64,000 nucleotides of DNA, from positions 1 through 64,000 of the forward strand of contig NZ_SMKG01000007.1 of NCBI RefSeq assembly GCF_004348525.1, read 5' to 3'. Position numbers and translations under genes: made by a program. Below are positions 27,121 to 34,853 of the stretch, in pieces. The notes beneath the pieces were generated by a model that ran no database searches, had not been told where the DNA came from, and saw nothing but the letters and a program-made list of their open reading frames with translations. Each line of letters starts with the position of its first letter. Within the stretch, counting starts at the first letter, position 1. Source of the DNA: Micromonospora sp. 15K316. GTDB lineage: Bacteria > Actinomycetota > Actinomycetes > Mycobacteriales > Micromonosporaceae.

Positions 27121-28035
27121 GTGGGCGCAGGGCATGACCACCACGGGTCGGTGGCGAACGCCGCCGCGCACCACCGTGGCCGGCTCTGGGCGGCGCTCGG
27201 CCTGCTGAGCGCCCTGATGGTGGTCGAGGCGGTGGCCGCGTTCCGCACCGGCTCGCTGGCCCTGCTCTCCGACGCCGGGCACATGTTCACCGACGTGCTC
27301 GGCATCGGCATGGCCCTCGCCGCCATCACCGCCGCCCAGCACACCAACCGGGACCCGCAGCGCACCTTCGGCCTCTACCGCCTGGAGGTGCTGGCCGCGC
27401 TCGCCAACGCCGTCCTGCTCTCCGGGGTCGCGGTCTACGTGGTGGTCGAGGCCGCCGGCCGGTTCGGTGACCCGCCGGAGGTGCTCGCCGGCCCGATGCT
27501 GGCGGTGGCCGTGCTGGGCCTGCTGGCCAACGTGGTCGCCTTCGCCCTGCTGCGGCCCGGGGCCCAGGAGAGCATCAACCTCCAGGGCGCCTACCTCGAG
27601 GTGCTCGGCGACCTGCTCGGCTCGCTCGGCGTGATCGGCGCGGCGCTGCTCATCACGGTGACCGACTGGTGGTGGGCCGACCCGCTGGTGGCGATCGCCA
27701 TCGGCGTCTTCATCCTGCCGCGCACCTGGCGGCTCGGTCGGGCCGCGGTCCGCATCCTCGTCCAGGCCGCCCCGAAGCACCTCCAGGTGACCGCGGTGCA
27801 CGACCGGCTCGCCGCCGTGCCCGGCGTGGCCGGCGTCCACGACCTGCACGTCTGGACGCTCACGTCAGGCATGGAGGTGGCCTCCGCGCACCTCACCACG
27901 ACCTCCGGCGCCGACGTCGGCACGGTACTCACCGCCGCGCGTACCGCCCTGCACGAGGACTTCCACATCGAGCACGCGACGTTGCAGATCGAGCCCGGCG
28001 CGACGCCTGGGGCCTGCGGGTCCTGTGAGTGGTAA
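27121..28035 (+). CDS. Cation diffusion facilitator (zinc/cadmium/cobalt exporter)
   Basis: Proton-driven export of divalent metal from the cytoplasm. From the GTG at 27121 (GGAGGG site seven bases upstream) the 304-residue protein begins with a His-rich tail (GAGHDHHGS), then six hydrophobic segments. The metal-site motif in TM2 is LLSDAGHMFTDVLG, and the partner site in TM5 is GAYLEVLGDLLGS. A cytoplasmic C-terminal domain carries HDLHVWTLTSG and ends in GACGSCEW with two Cys. The upstream in-frame ATGs lie inside the putative operator and lack ribosome sites, so they are rejected. Confidence 0.93.
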   Translation: MGAGHDHHGSVANAAAHHRGRLWAALGLLSALMVVEAVAAFRTGSLALLSDAGHMFTDVLGIGMALAAITAAQHTNRDPQRTFGLYRLEVLAALANAVLLSGVAVYVVVEAAGRFGDPPEVLAGPMLAVAVLGLLANVVAFALLRPGAQESINLQGAYLEVLGDLLGSLGVIGAALLITVTDWWWADPLVAIAIGVFILPRTWRLGRAAVRILVQAAPKHLQVTAVHDRLAAVPGVAGVHDLHVWTLTSGMEVASAHLTTTSGADVGTVLTAARTALHEDFHIEHATLQIEPGATPGACGSCEW

Positions 28036-28200
28036 TGAGCACAACCTTAATTTTCAGCGTGTATTGTCCGGTTATGCCGGAATTGGCGGTGACCACAGCG
28101 GCACCGAGAGTCACATCTGCTGCGCGGGGCTCTCTGGCACCGGTAGTCTCGGCTCCGGCCTCCGGCAGGTGGCGCCCGTCGGCGCCAGCGGTGGCCGTCG

Positions 28201-28313
28201 CCTAATCGCCGACGTTCGGCGAGCCGGGGAACCATGTTCCTGGGGTGCATCCGCGCGAGCGGTAGGGATCTTCCGTCCCGAACCCGTCAGCTAACCCGGT
28301 CGGCGGCTGACGG
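28201..28313 (+). ncRNA. c-di-AMP riboswitch (ydaO-yuaA class)
   Basis: The conserved core is unmistakable: GGGGAACCA, GGGGTGCATCC, GGTAGGGATCTTCCGTCCCG and GAACCCGTCAGCTAACC, in the right order. A closing P1 stem pairs CGCCGAC (28207-28213) with GTCGGCG (28299-28305). This class senses cyclic di-AMP and in actinobacteria usually controls cell-wall hydrolases. Here the conserved strand CCGTCAGC (28284-28291) can pair over eight bases with GCTGACGG (28306-28313). That alternative stem would break the aptamer and cover the first bases of the GGAAGGA ribosome site. Translation control is therefore likely, though not proven. Confidence 0.95.
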
Positions 28314-28325
28314 AAGGACATGTGC

Positions 28326-29393
28326 ATGCCTGTAGTGGCACCCGTACGACGACGCGCCGCCCGGATGGCGGCCCTGATCGCCGCGACGCTCGCCCTCGCC
28401 GTCGTGGTCACCCCCGCCGCCGCGGCCGCTCCCCCGGCGGCCCTGCCCGCCGCCGTTCCGCACAACGACGCCGAAGGCGGAACCCCCGCGCTCCGCGCCC
28501 AGCTCGACGCGGCGAGCAAGGGCTGGCTCGACGCGAAGGCGGCCCTCGCCCGCTCGGTCCAGCGGCAGCAGCAGCTCACCGGGCAGCTCAAGACGATCGA
28601 CGTCGAACTGGCGGAGCGCAACGGCAAGGTCGGCGAGATCGCCGGGGTCGCCTACCGCACCGGCCGGCTCGGCACGATCTCGGCGCTGCTCAACAGCACC
28701 AGCCCGGACGGTTTCATGGACCGGGCCGCCGCCCTGGAGGCCGTCGCCGCCAACGAGGACCGGGTGCTGGCCGACCTGACGGAGACCCGGGACCAGGCCA
28801 ACCGGACCCGCGCCGCGCTGGACGGCGAGATCAAGGAGCAGCGCAAGCAGGTCGCCGTCATGGCGAAGCGCAAGCAGCAGGCCGAGCGCGCCCTCGAGGT
28901 GGCCAACGCCAACGCGGTCCGCGCCACGGCCGGTGGATCCAACCGGGGCACCTCCACCGCGAACGCGGAACCGGCGCCCCGCAACCGCGACGGCTCCTGG
29001 CCCAAGGAGTCGTGCAGCGTCGACGACCCGACACCGGCGAGCGGCTGCATCACCCCGCGTACGCTGCACGCGCTCAAACAGGCCAAGGCGGCCGGCTTCA
29101 CCCACTACGTCTCGTGCCACCGCAACGGCGGCTCCGGCGAGCACCCCAAGGGCCGGGCGTGCGACTTCGCCGCGCAGAAGAACGGATTCGGCGGCGACGC
29201 CACCGGCGCCGACAAGACGTACGGCAACAACCTGGCCGCGTACTTCATCCGCAACGCCGACCGGCTCGCGGTCCTCTACGTGATCTGGTACCGGCAGATC
29301 TGGCTGCCCAGCAGCGGTTGGAAGTCGTACAGCGGGGCGGGTGGAGACCCGTCCAGCGACCACACCAACCACGTGCACCTCTCGGTGTACTGA
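28326..29393 (+). CDS. Secreted coiled-coil protein with M15-like/ARB_07466-type C-terminal domain
   Basis: Predicted cell-wall enzyme under c-di-AMP riboswitch control. The 355-residue product has a signal peptide ending near AAAA, a long coiled coil (about residues 55-195; QRQQQLTGQLKTIDVELAER, KEQRKQVAVMAKRKQQAERA), and a C-terminal domain (about 230-355) with HPKGRACDF and DHTNHVHLSVY, which supply the His/Asp residues typical of M15-like peptidases. The layout resembles NlpC/RipA-type wall hydrolases with an autoinhibitory coil. Start: the ATG at 28326 is seven bases after GGAAGGA; the ATG at 28320 is too close. A terminator follows. Confidence 0.9.
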   Translation: MPVVAPVRRRAARMAALIAATLALAVVVTPAAAAAPPAALPAAVPHNDAEGGTPALRAQLDAASKGWLDAKAALARSVQRQQQLTGQLKTIDVELAERNGKVGEIAGVAYRTGRLGTISALLNSTSPDGFMDRAAALEAVAANEDRVLADLTETRDQANRTRAALDGEIKEQRKQVAVMAKRKQQAERALEVANANAVRATAGGSNRGTSTANAEPAPRNRDGSWPKESCSVDDPTPASGCITPRTLHALKQAKAAGFTHYVSCHRNGGSGEHPKGRACDFAAQKNGFGGDATGADKTYGNNLAAYFIRNADRLAVLYVIWYRQIWLPSSGWKSYSGAGGDPSSDHTNHVHLSVY

Positions 29394-29403
29394 CGTCGCG
29401 GCC

Positions 29404-29429
29404 GCGGGTGGCCACGCTCGGCCACCCGC
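29404..29429 (+). terminator. Hairpin terminator after the riboswitch-controlled gene
   Basis: GCGGGTGGCC pairs perfectly with 29420-29429 across a six-base loop, ten bases after the stop codon. Confidence 0.7.
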
Positions 29430-29518
29430 ACCGCCGCGGGCGGTACGTCACCGGACGTAGCCGCGATGTCGTCGGTCGGCCGACGATCCGGCCGCCCCGC
29501 ACGGGCAGCATCACGGGC

Positions 29519-30037
29519 ATGACCCGGACATCGCCCACCGCCCGCAAGGCGCTGCTCACGCTGCACCTGGTCACCTCGCTGGGGTGGCTCGGCGCCGACC
29601 TCGTACTGCTCACCCTCGGGGTCGCGGTGCTGCGCGGCGCCGACCCGGACGTGGTCTACCCGGTCGCCGCGCTGATCGGTACGACGCTCTTCGCCCCGCT
29701 GGCGGTGGCCGTATGGGCGGTCGGCGTGGTCAGCGCGCTGCTGACCCCGTGGAAGCTCTTCCGGTACCGCTGGGTGCTGGTGAAGCTGCTGATCACCACG
29801 GCGATGGTCGTGCTGGTGCTGGTCCTGCTCACCCCGAACCTGCGCGCCGGCGGCGAGCTCGGGGCCGGCCTGCCGGCACGGGACCGGGCCGACCTGGTGA
29901 TCGCGCCCGCCGTGTCGACCAGCCTCATGATCATTGCGACGGTGCTCTCGACGTACAAGCCGTGGGGACGGATGCGGCGGACCGGTTCGGCCGCGACGGG
30001 CCGGCGCTCGCCGGTGGCCGGGCGCGCGGACGGCTGA
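29519..30037 (+). CDS. Four-TM integral membrane protein, unknown function
   Basis: From the ATG at 29519 the 172-residue product (MTRTSPTARKALLTLHLVTS) shows four hydrophobic segments: LLTLHLVTSLGWLGADLVLLTL, YPVAALIGTTLFAPLAV with AVWAVGVVSALL, WVLVKLLITTAMVVLVLVLL, and a last one near LVIAPAVSTSLMIIATVLS, then a basic tail. It resembles the small actinobacterial membrane proteins often annotated as DUF2269-like; that match is tentative. A much longer open frame upstream is antisense-type noise over the previous gene. It converges on a minus-strand SRPBCC gene 29 bases away. Confidence 0.75.
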   Translation: MTRTSPTARKALLTLHLVTSLGWLGADLVLLTLGVAVLRGADPDVVYPVAALIGTTLFAPLAVAVWAVGVVSALLTPWKLFRYRWVLVKLLITTAMVVLVLVLLTPNLRAGGELGAGLPARDRADLVIAPAVSTSLMIIATVLSTYKPWGRMRRTGSAATGRRSPVAGRADG

Positions 30038-30066
30038 CCGGTCGAACCGCCGCCGGCCGACGTCGG

Positions 30067-30537
30067 TCAGGACGTGGCGGCCGGGCCCTCGCGGTCACTG
30101 TCGAGCGCGCCGGCGAGCCGGGTCGCCAGCGCCAGGTGCGCGGCGCGGGCCTGCCCGAAGGCGTACGCGAAGAGCGGCGCCGGCGCGGCGAGGGTGATCT
30201 CGACGTCGATGCGCAGCAGCCCGTCCGCCTCGGCCCGCAGCAGGGTGCGGTTGCGCACCGTGGTGGCCGGCCACTGCCGGGCCACCGTCACGATCTCGTC
30301 GGCCGCCCGGACGAGCACGTCGGCCCGGTACCGCACCGGGAACCGCAGCGGCCCGGCGGCGAGCCGGTCGGTGATGGCGTAGCTGGCCCGTGCGCCGGGC
30401 CGAGGTGGGAGCCGGCGAACCCGGACGACCAGCGGATGCAGCTCGCCCTGCCGGCCCAGGTCGCCGAGGAGAGCAGCGGCGTCGGCCGGCGAGCAGCGCG
30501 CCTGGACGCTGTAGCTGAAGGAGTCCCGCCTGAGCAC
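30067..30537 (-). CDS. SRPBCC family protein
   Basis: The 156-residue product fits the SRPBCC fold: strand-helix start (DSFSYSVQARCSPADAAALLGDL), the tract HPLVVRVRRLPPRP, several beta strands with alternating residues, and a long C-terminal helix (YAFGQARAAHLALATRLAGAL). The ligand is unknown. The GTG start has a GGGAGG site. It lies 52 bases downstream of the STAS gene on the same strand, possibly co-transcribed. Confidence 0.8.
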   Translation of the reverse strand: MLRRDSFSYSVQARCSPADAAALLGDLGRQGELHPLVVRVRRLPPRPGARASYAITDRLAAGPLRFPVRYRADVLVRAADEIVTVARQWPATTVRNRTLLRAEADGLLRIDVEITLAAPAPLFAYAFGQARAAHLALATRLAGALDSDREGPAATS

Positions 30538-30589
30538 GCCGTCCTCCCGCCGTCGCCGGTCACCCGATCCTCACTCGGGACGGGCGCGG

Positions 30590-30952
30590 TCAGGCGCCGG
30601 GGAGCACCTCGGGCGTGGCGGCCCCCGCGTAGTAGGGCTCCGGCGCGCCGAAGAGCCCGAGCAGGCCGGTCACCCAGAGCTGCCGGTGCACGAACCGGCT
30701 CGGCTCGGTGACCACGAGCTTGACGCCGCTCACCTCGGCGGTCTGGAAGCCGGCGACCATCGCGCTGATGCCGACGGAGTCGATGAAGGTGACAAGGCGC
30801 ATGTTGAGCTCGATGCGCGCCGGGTGGCCCTTGGCCAGCACCTCGGCGATCGCTTCGCGCACCTCGTATGCGGTGTCGACGTCGATCTCGCCGCGTGGGG
30901 CGATCTCCACGACACCACCGGACAGAACCGACTTCACGATCGACAGGCTCAC
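30590..30952 (-). CDS. STAS-domain anti-sigma factor antagonist
   Basis: The 120-residue single STAS domain resembles SpoIIAA/RsbV/BldG antagonists that free a sigma factor by binding its anti-sigma kinase when dephosphorylated. Motifs: EIAPRGEIDVDTAYEVREAI at the start and the switch region TFIDSVGISAMVAG. Here the usual D-S-S-G is D-S-V-G, so only one of the two serines (Ser59) remains as phospho-acceptor. No kinase or sigma gene lies nearby, so its partner is elsewhere. The GTG start has GGAGG seven bases upstream. The C-terminal extension (after PEPYYAGAATPEV) is short. Confidence 0.9.
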   Translation of the reverse strand: MSLSIVKSVLSGGVVEIAPRGEIDVDTAYEVREAIAEVLAKGHPARIELNMRLVTFIDSVGISAMVAGFQTAEVSGVKLVVTEPSRFVHRQLWVTGLLGLFGAPEPYYAGAATPEVLPGA

Positions 30953-31304
30953 GCGAGCACCTCCACCCGCCCGTCCCCCGGGCGCCTCATCAGTACGCGG
31001 GCCGCGACCGAGAGTATTCCTCCGATGGCCTCGGTCGCCACCCCCGGGGGATGAGCAATTCGCGGATCAGGGCACGACTCGTCACCCTTGTCCGGATTCT
31101 TCTCTTCGTCTGTTCGTTCGACGGCCCGTCCGGACCGACGCATCGCCGCCCAGGGTAGCCGGTCCACGCCAGCCGGGCCGAAACGACGCGACCGGGAACG
31201 CTCCGGACCCGAGATCCCGATCTCGTTCCGGTTCCGCACGGCACGGGCGTGTTTGCCGGGGCGACCTAGCATCGGCCGGGAGTCCACGACAGAGGGGATG
31301 ATCA
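30953..31304. other. Divergent intergenic region (352 bp)
   Basis: No gene is firmly supported. A 35-codon frame from ATG 31051 (MSNSRIRARLVTLVRILLF) follows a GGGGG run and could encode a tiny hydrophobic peptide. A minus-strand frame ending in a GTGA overlap with the STAS start has poor codon bias and is more likely 5' leader. TAGCAT at 31267-31272 is a plausible -10 for the small lipoprotein gene; the same hexamer is used before serS. Confidence 0.35.
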
Positions 31305-31448
31305 ATGATCAAGAGACTGGCCGGCCTGGCCGGCGTCGGTGCCCTGCTCGCCCTCGTACTGGCCTGCGGCTTCGGTGGCGGAGGCGATGATGACGACGAC
31401 GATGACGACGACTTCGCTCGGGGCGCCGCTGTCGTCTCGGTGCGCTGA
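31305..31448 (+). CDS. Tiny lipoprotein with nine-aspartate run (47 aa)
   Basis: The frame begins MIKRLAGLAG and continues through a hydrophobic signal (VGALLALVLAC) with a lipobox-like LVLAC-G, so Cys21 would be lipidated. After FGGGG come nine consecutive Asp residues (28-36), then FARGAAVVSVR and the stop. A GAGGGG ribosome site lies seven bases before the ATG. Nine Asp codons built from mixed GAT/GAC argue against simple replication slippage. A surface-tethered acidic patch could bind calcium or other cations; this is inference. The gene is below common length cut-offs and easily missed. Confidence 0.6.
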   Translation: MIKRLAGLAGVGALLALVLACGFGGGGDDDDDDDDDFARGAAVVSVR

Positions 31449-31694
31449 CCACCCCCACTCCCTGCGACGGGCCGGCTGCGTGACCGCGGCCGGCCGCCGG
31501 GCGTGGCGAGTCCGGGGCGACCGGCCGGCGAGTCCCACCACGGGTACCGGTGGCGGCCCCGCTGGGGTGATTCGGCGGGTTTGGGGCACCGGTGGGCGGG
31601 GCACTGGCGGGTAGGCCAACCGTGACGCGCCGGTCCGGCTGGCCGAGAGCCGACCCCGACCGCCGCGGCCGGCGCCCCCGAGGAGGTAATCCCG

Positions 31695-32102
31695 ATGTTC
31701 GGAACGACCCTGCTGGACCGCCGCAGCAGACCCGAGCGGATCGCGGACCAGGCGTGGCAGCACCTGGTCTCCAGCGTCAACACCGCCGGGGACACCGTCC
31801 GAGGCACCGCCCGCCACGCCCAACGCGGCGGACACCGGCTCAGCGACGGAGCAGGTGACCTGGTGGGCAACGCCGCCGACGAGGCCCGCCGCCGGGCCAC
31901 CCTCGCATTCGACGCGCTCGCCGGTCGACGGCCGGCGCTGCCGTGGACGCTGCTGATCGGCGTGGCGCTGGTCGGCGCGGCGATCGGTTGGGCCGCGGGT
32001 ACCGCCGCCCGGGCCGCGGGCAGCCAGGAGGACCGCGCCGTCGACGACATCGACTTCGTGGACGTGGACCGCCCCAACTCCCCCGCCGGCCTCGACACCT
32101 GA
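31695..32102 (+). CDS. Single-pass membrane protein, unknown function (135 aa)
   Basis: An excellent GAGGAGG site precedes the ATG. The product has a basic, helical N-terminal part (RRSRPERIADQAWQHLVSSV; RHAQRGGHRLSDGAGD), one transmembrane helix (LPWTLLIGVALVGAAIGWAAG) and an acidic cytoplasmic or external tail (EDRAVDDIDFVDVDRPN). The N-terminal arrangement resembles small actinobacterial stress-associated membrane proteins of the DUF883/YtxH type, but I cannot assign it firmly. A long hairpin terminator follows before a converging gene. Confidence 0.75.
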   Translation: MFGTTLLDRRSRPERIADQAWQHLVSSVNTAGDTVRGTARHAQRGGHRLSDGAGDLVGNAADEARRRATLAFDALAGRRPALPWTLLIGVALVGAAIGWAAGTAARAAGSQEDRAVDDIDFVDVDRPNSPAGLDT

Positions 32103-32153
32103 TCGAGCAGCCGCGCTTCCGGCCGGGCCCCCGCGGACGATCGAATCGGGTGC

Positions 32154-32198
32154 GCCGATGCCGGGGTGTCCGGCGTTCGCCGACACCCCGGCATCGGC
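32154..32198. terminator. Long bidirectional hairpin terminator
   Basis: A 17-bp perfect stem (GCCGATGCCGGGGTGTC pairing with 32182-32198), whose loop can extend pairing through CGGCG/CGCCG with one bulge, lies between two converging genes. It ends three bases from the minus-strand stop. Confidence 0.8.
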
Positions 32199-32201
32199 TC
32201 G

Positions 32202-32840
32202 TCAGATGGCGTTGATCCGGTCCGGCGCGCGTTCGGCGCGGGCCAGGGCACGCAGCACGGCCTGCTGCCCGTGGCGGCGTACCGCCAGCCGGGCGAGCAA
32301 CGAGAGCACCGGCTCGAGAACGTCGACGGGCAGTTCCGGAGCGGCCACGCCGACGCTGACCGCCAGGTCGTCGGAGTGCACGGCGAGTTCCATGAGGCGG
32401 GTGGTCAGGAAATCGTCAAGGGTGAGCGACCAGGGCCCCCGGGTCAGGTGCACCACCCGCCCGGCCGGTTCCCGGGTCAACGCCTCGGCGAGCCGTTGCA
32501 CCGCCTCGGCCGTACGGGCGACCAACGCCTGCGGCCCCTCCTGCGCGATCTCCTCCCCCACCCGGCGGATGCCCACGTTCACGTCATCGTCGACGCTCGC
32601 GCCGATCCAGCTGCCACGGGCGTAGTGGTCGAGCAGACCGATCGGATCGCCGGCCGGGACGGGCTCGGCGAGCACCGCCTCGACCTGGAAGACCTGCGAG
32701 GCGAGGTGCCCCGCGAGGCCGGCGACACCGAACTCGGCGAGCGCGCTGGGTCGACCCCAGCCCTCGGCGACCGCCGGGTCGTCCAGCAGCCGCACGGCCG
32801 AGCGAGCGGCCGTCAGGTAGGCGGTCCTGATCGCAGCCAT
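32202..32840 (-). CDS. Maleylpyruvate isomerase N-terminal (mycothiol-dependent DinB-like) family protein
   Basis: The 212-residue helical-bundle protein shows the family pattern: RSAVRLLDDPAVAEGWGRPSAL, then GVAGLAGHLASQVF with the first metal-site His, a central helix with GEEIAQEGP, and TTRLMELAVHSDDLAVSVG carrying the second conserved His/Asp set. Proteins of this fold use mycothiol in actinobacteria; many have no known substrate. The ATG at 32840 has AAGGAGG eight bases upstream, so the much longer open frame upstream is rejected. Divergent from the BON-domain gene. Confidence 0.85.
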   Translation of the reverse strand: MAAIRTAYLTAARSAVRLLDDPAVAEGWGRPSALAEFGVAGLAGHLASQVFQVEAVLAEPVPAGDPIGLLDHYARGSWIGASVDDDVNVGIRRVGEEIAQEGPQALVARTAEAVQRLAEALTREPAGRVVHLTRGPWSLTLDDFLTTRLMELAVHSDDLAVSVGVAAPELPVDVLEPVLSLLARLAVRRHGQQAVLRALARAERAPDRINAI

Positions 32841-33017
32841 GTCGTACCTCCTTCGGGGGTGGAACCACGGCGAGCCTAGACCTGCGGGCCCCGCCCAAGA
32901 TCGTCGACCGCGATCACCCGGGTCGGGCGAGGGTGGCTCACCCCGACCGGCGGCAGCATCGCCTCCGGGAGGGCGTGCCCGCGGGAGCCGCCCGACGCGA
33001 GGAGGAGGAGGGAGCGA

Positions 33018-33704
33018 ATGGCCACCGAGACCGTCACCCGTACCGACCAGGAGATCCAGTCCGACGTCCTCGACGAGCTGACGTGGGAGCCGCGGGTCCG
33101 GCCGCACGAGATCGGGGTGACAGTGGCCGAGGGCGTGGTCACCCTCACCGGCCGGGTGGACAGCTACGCGAAGAAGTGGGCCGCCGAGCGGGCGGCGCAC
33201 CGCGTTCCCCGGGTCCGCGCGGTCGCCAACGACCTGACCGTGCAGCTGCCCGGCGGGGCGGAGCGGGCCGATCCGGAGGTGGCCGGCGCGGTCGGGCACG
33301 CCCTGGAATGGGACGCGTTCGTACCGGTCGAGCAGTTGCAGGTCACCGTCTCGGACGGCTGGGTGACCCTGCACGGCGAGGTGGAGTGGGAGTACCAGCG
33401 GCGAGCCGCCGAACGGGCGGTCAGCCGGCTCACCGGGGTACGGGGGGTGAGCAACGGGATCACCGTCCGGCCGGCGGTCCGCGCGGACGGTCACGAGCTG
33501 GCCCAGCGGATCGTCGACGCCCTCGCCCGCAGCCGGGCCATCGAGTCCGAGCACGTCACCGTCCGGGTGCACGGCGACACGGTGATGCTGACCGGGCTGG
33601 TCCACTCCATCCCCGAACGTGCCGAGGTGGAGCGGGTGGCCTGGTCCGCGCCGGGCATCCGGGAGGTGCAGAACCACATCGCCGTCGCCCCGGTGCTGCG
33701 CTGA
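33018..33704 (+). CDS. Triple BON-domain protein
   Basis: The 228-residue protein is made of three BON modules (about residues 8-70, 80-145 and 155-225), each ending in the typical VxVxxGxVTLxGxV hairpin (VAEGVVTLTGRVDSY; VSDGWVTLHGEVEWEY; VHGDTVMLTGLVHS). BON domains bind phospholipid or envelope components and are common in osmotic-stress proteins such as OsmY. No signal peptide is visible, so it may act at the inner face or be cytoplasmic. A GGAGGAGGAGGGA-type ribosome site precedes the ATG. First of a likely stress cluster with the peroxiredoxin and DsbA-like genes. Confidence 0.9.
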   Translation: MATETVTRTDQEIQSDVLDELTWEPRVRPHEIGVTVAEGVVTLTGRVDSYAKKWAAERAAHRVPRVRAVANDLTVQLPGGAERADPEVAGAVGHALEWDAFVPVEQLQVTVSDGWVTLHGEVEWEYQRRAAERAVSRLTGVRGVSNGITVRPAVRADGHELAQRIVDALARSRAIESEHVTVRVHGDTVMLTGLVHSIPERAEVERVAWSAPGIREVQNHIAVAPVLR

Positions 33705-33805
33705 GAGACCGTCGGGAATGCCCAGGGGCCGGTTCTCCGGACAGCCCCTGAACCACCCGGGCAGGGTGAGCCGACTTCACCCGGCCGCAGGCGAGCGTGG
33801 GAGTC

Positions 33806-34303
33806 ATGACTGATCCGAACGGGCTGATCGGACCGGGGCGGCCGGCGCCGGACTTCGCGCTGCCGGCCACCCCGGACGGGCGGCGGACCGGCGTACGCGA
33901 GCACCGCGGCCGGCCGGTGGTGCTCGCGTTCTACCCGGCCGACTGGAGTCCGGTCTGCGGCGATCAGATGGCGCTCTACCAGGCCGCCATGCCGGAGTTC
34001 GACCACTACGGGACGGCCCTGCTGGGCATCTCCGTGGACAGCTTGTGGTCGCACCGGGCCTTCGCCCAGGACCAGGGCATCGAGTTCCCACTGCTGGCGG
34101 ACTTCGAGCCGAAGGGGGAGGTGGCCCGCGCGTACGGCGCCTACACCCGCAGCGGCGAGGCCGCGCGGGCACTCGTGGTGATCGACCCGGACGGCACGGT
34201 CGCCTGGGCCCAGCTCTACCCGCCGGAGGTCAACCCGGGGGCGGACGGCATCCTCGACGCGCTGGAGCGGATGCGCACCAGCGGGGAGGTGAGGATCGGA
34301 TGA
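33806..34303 (+). CDS. Peroxiredoxin, AhpC/TSA family (1-Cys type)
   Basis: Reduces peroxides using one peroxidatic Cys. The 165-residue protein begins with GRPAPDFALP and carries Cys51 in YPADWSPVCGDQ. No second Cys is present, so resolution must come from an external thiol such as mycothiol or a mycoredoxin, or from the adjacent thioredoxin-fold protein. The ATG at 33806 is preferred over one three codons upstream because family proteins start near TDPNGL. Its stop overlaps the next start (ATGA), so the two are co-translated. Confidence 0.93.
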   Translation: MTDPNGLIGPGRPAPDFALPATPDGRRTGVREHRGRPVVLAFYPADWSPVCGDQMALYQAAMPEFDHYGTALLGISVDSLWSHRAFAQDQGIEFPLLADFEPKGEVARAYGAYTRSGEAARALVVIDPDGTVAWAQLYPPEVNPGADGILDALERMRTSGEVRIG

Positions 34304-34848
34304 CCACCCCGTTGCAGGTCACCGCCCGTCTACGAACCCCGGTGACCGGATCCGACCACGTCCGGGGCGCGGCCGACGCCCCCGTGACGATCGTCGAGTA
34401 CGCCGACTTCCAGTGCCACTACTGCGGCGCCGCGTACCCGAACCTCAACGAGCTGCTCCGCCAGCGGGAGGGCACGGTACGGCTCGTCTACCGCTACTTC
34501 CCGATCGCCAACGTGCATCCGTACGCGGAGAGCGCGGCCGAGGCGGCCGAGGCGGCCGGGGTCCGCGGCCGGTTCTGGGAGATGCACGACTGGCTCTACG
34601 AGCACCAGGACCAGCTCGATCCGGTGCACCTGTCGCTCGGTGTCGAACAGCTCGGCATGCCGCCGGACGACATCGACGCCGAGGTGGAGCGGCACGCGCA
34701 CGCCGACCGGGTACGCCGGGACTTCGTGGGCGGGATCCGCAGCGGGGTCAACGGCACCCCGACGCTCTTCGTCAACGGCGCCCGGCACGACGGCGGGTAC
34801 GCCCTGCCGGAGCTGCTCGCCGCCGTCGACGCCGCGGCCGACACCTGA
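34300..34848 (+). CDS. DsbA-like thioredoxin-fold oxidoreductase
   Basis: The 182-residue protein has a DsbA-like thioredoxin fold with the catalytic CHYC pair (Cys39, Cys42) in VEYADFQCHYCGAAYP and a cis-Pro loop NGTPTLFVNG. A helical insertion lies between. There is no signal peptide, so it is probably cytoplasmic. The start overlaps the peroxiredoxin stop (ATGA), which suggests it reduces or regenerates that one-Cys peroxiredoxin, or that both share a thiol pool. Convergent with the LAL regulator gene five bases away. Confidence 0.9.
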   Translation: MTTPLQVTARLRTPVTGSDHVRGAADAPVTIVEYADFQCHYCGAAYPNLNELLRQREGTVRLVYRYFPIANVHPYAESAAEAAEAAGVRGRFWEMHDWLYEHQDQLDPVHLSLGVEQLGMPPDDIDAEVERHAHADRVRRDFVGGIRSGVNGTPTLFVNGARHDGGYALPELLAAVDAAADT

Positions 34849-34853
34849 GTCGC

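Noticed and set aside
28322..29518. Long plus-strand frame running through the M15-like gene into the membrane protein gene
   Set aside because: It is an out-of-frame reading of the M15-like gene (Arg/Gln-rich). The real membrane protein starts at 29519, where hydrophobic sequence begins.
30949..31305. Minus-strand frame upstream of the STAS gene with a GTGA overlap
   Set aside because: Third-position bias is well below that of neighbouring genes and it overlaps the divergent promoter region. The GGAGG at its end serves the STAS start.
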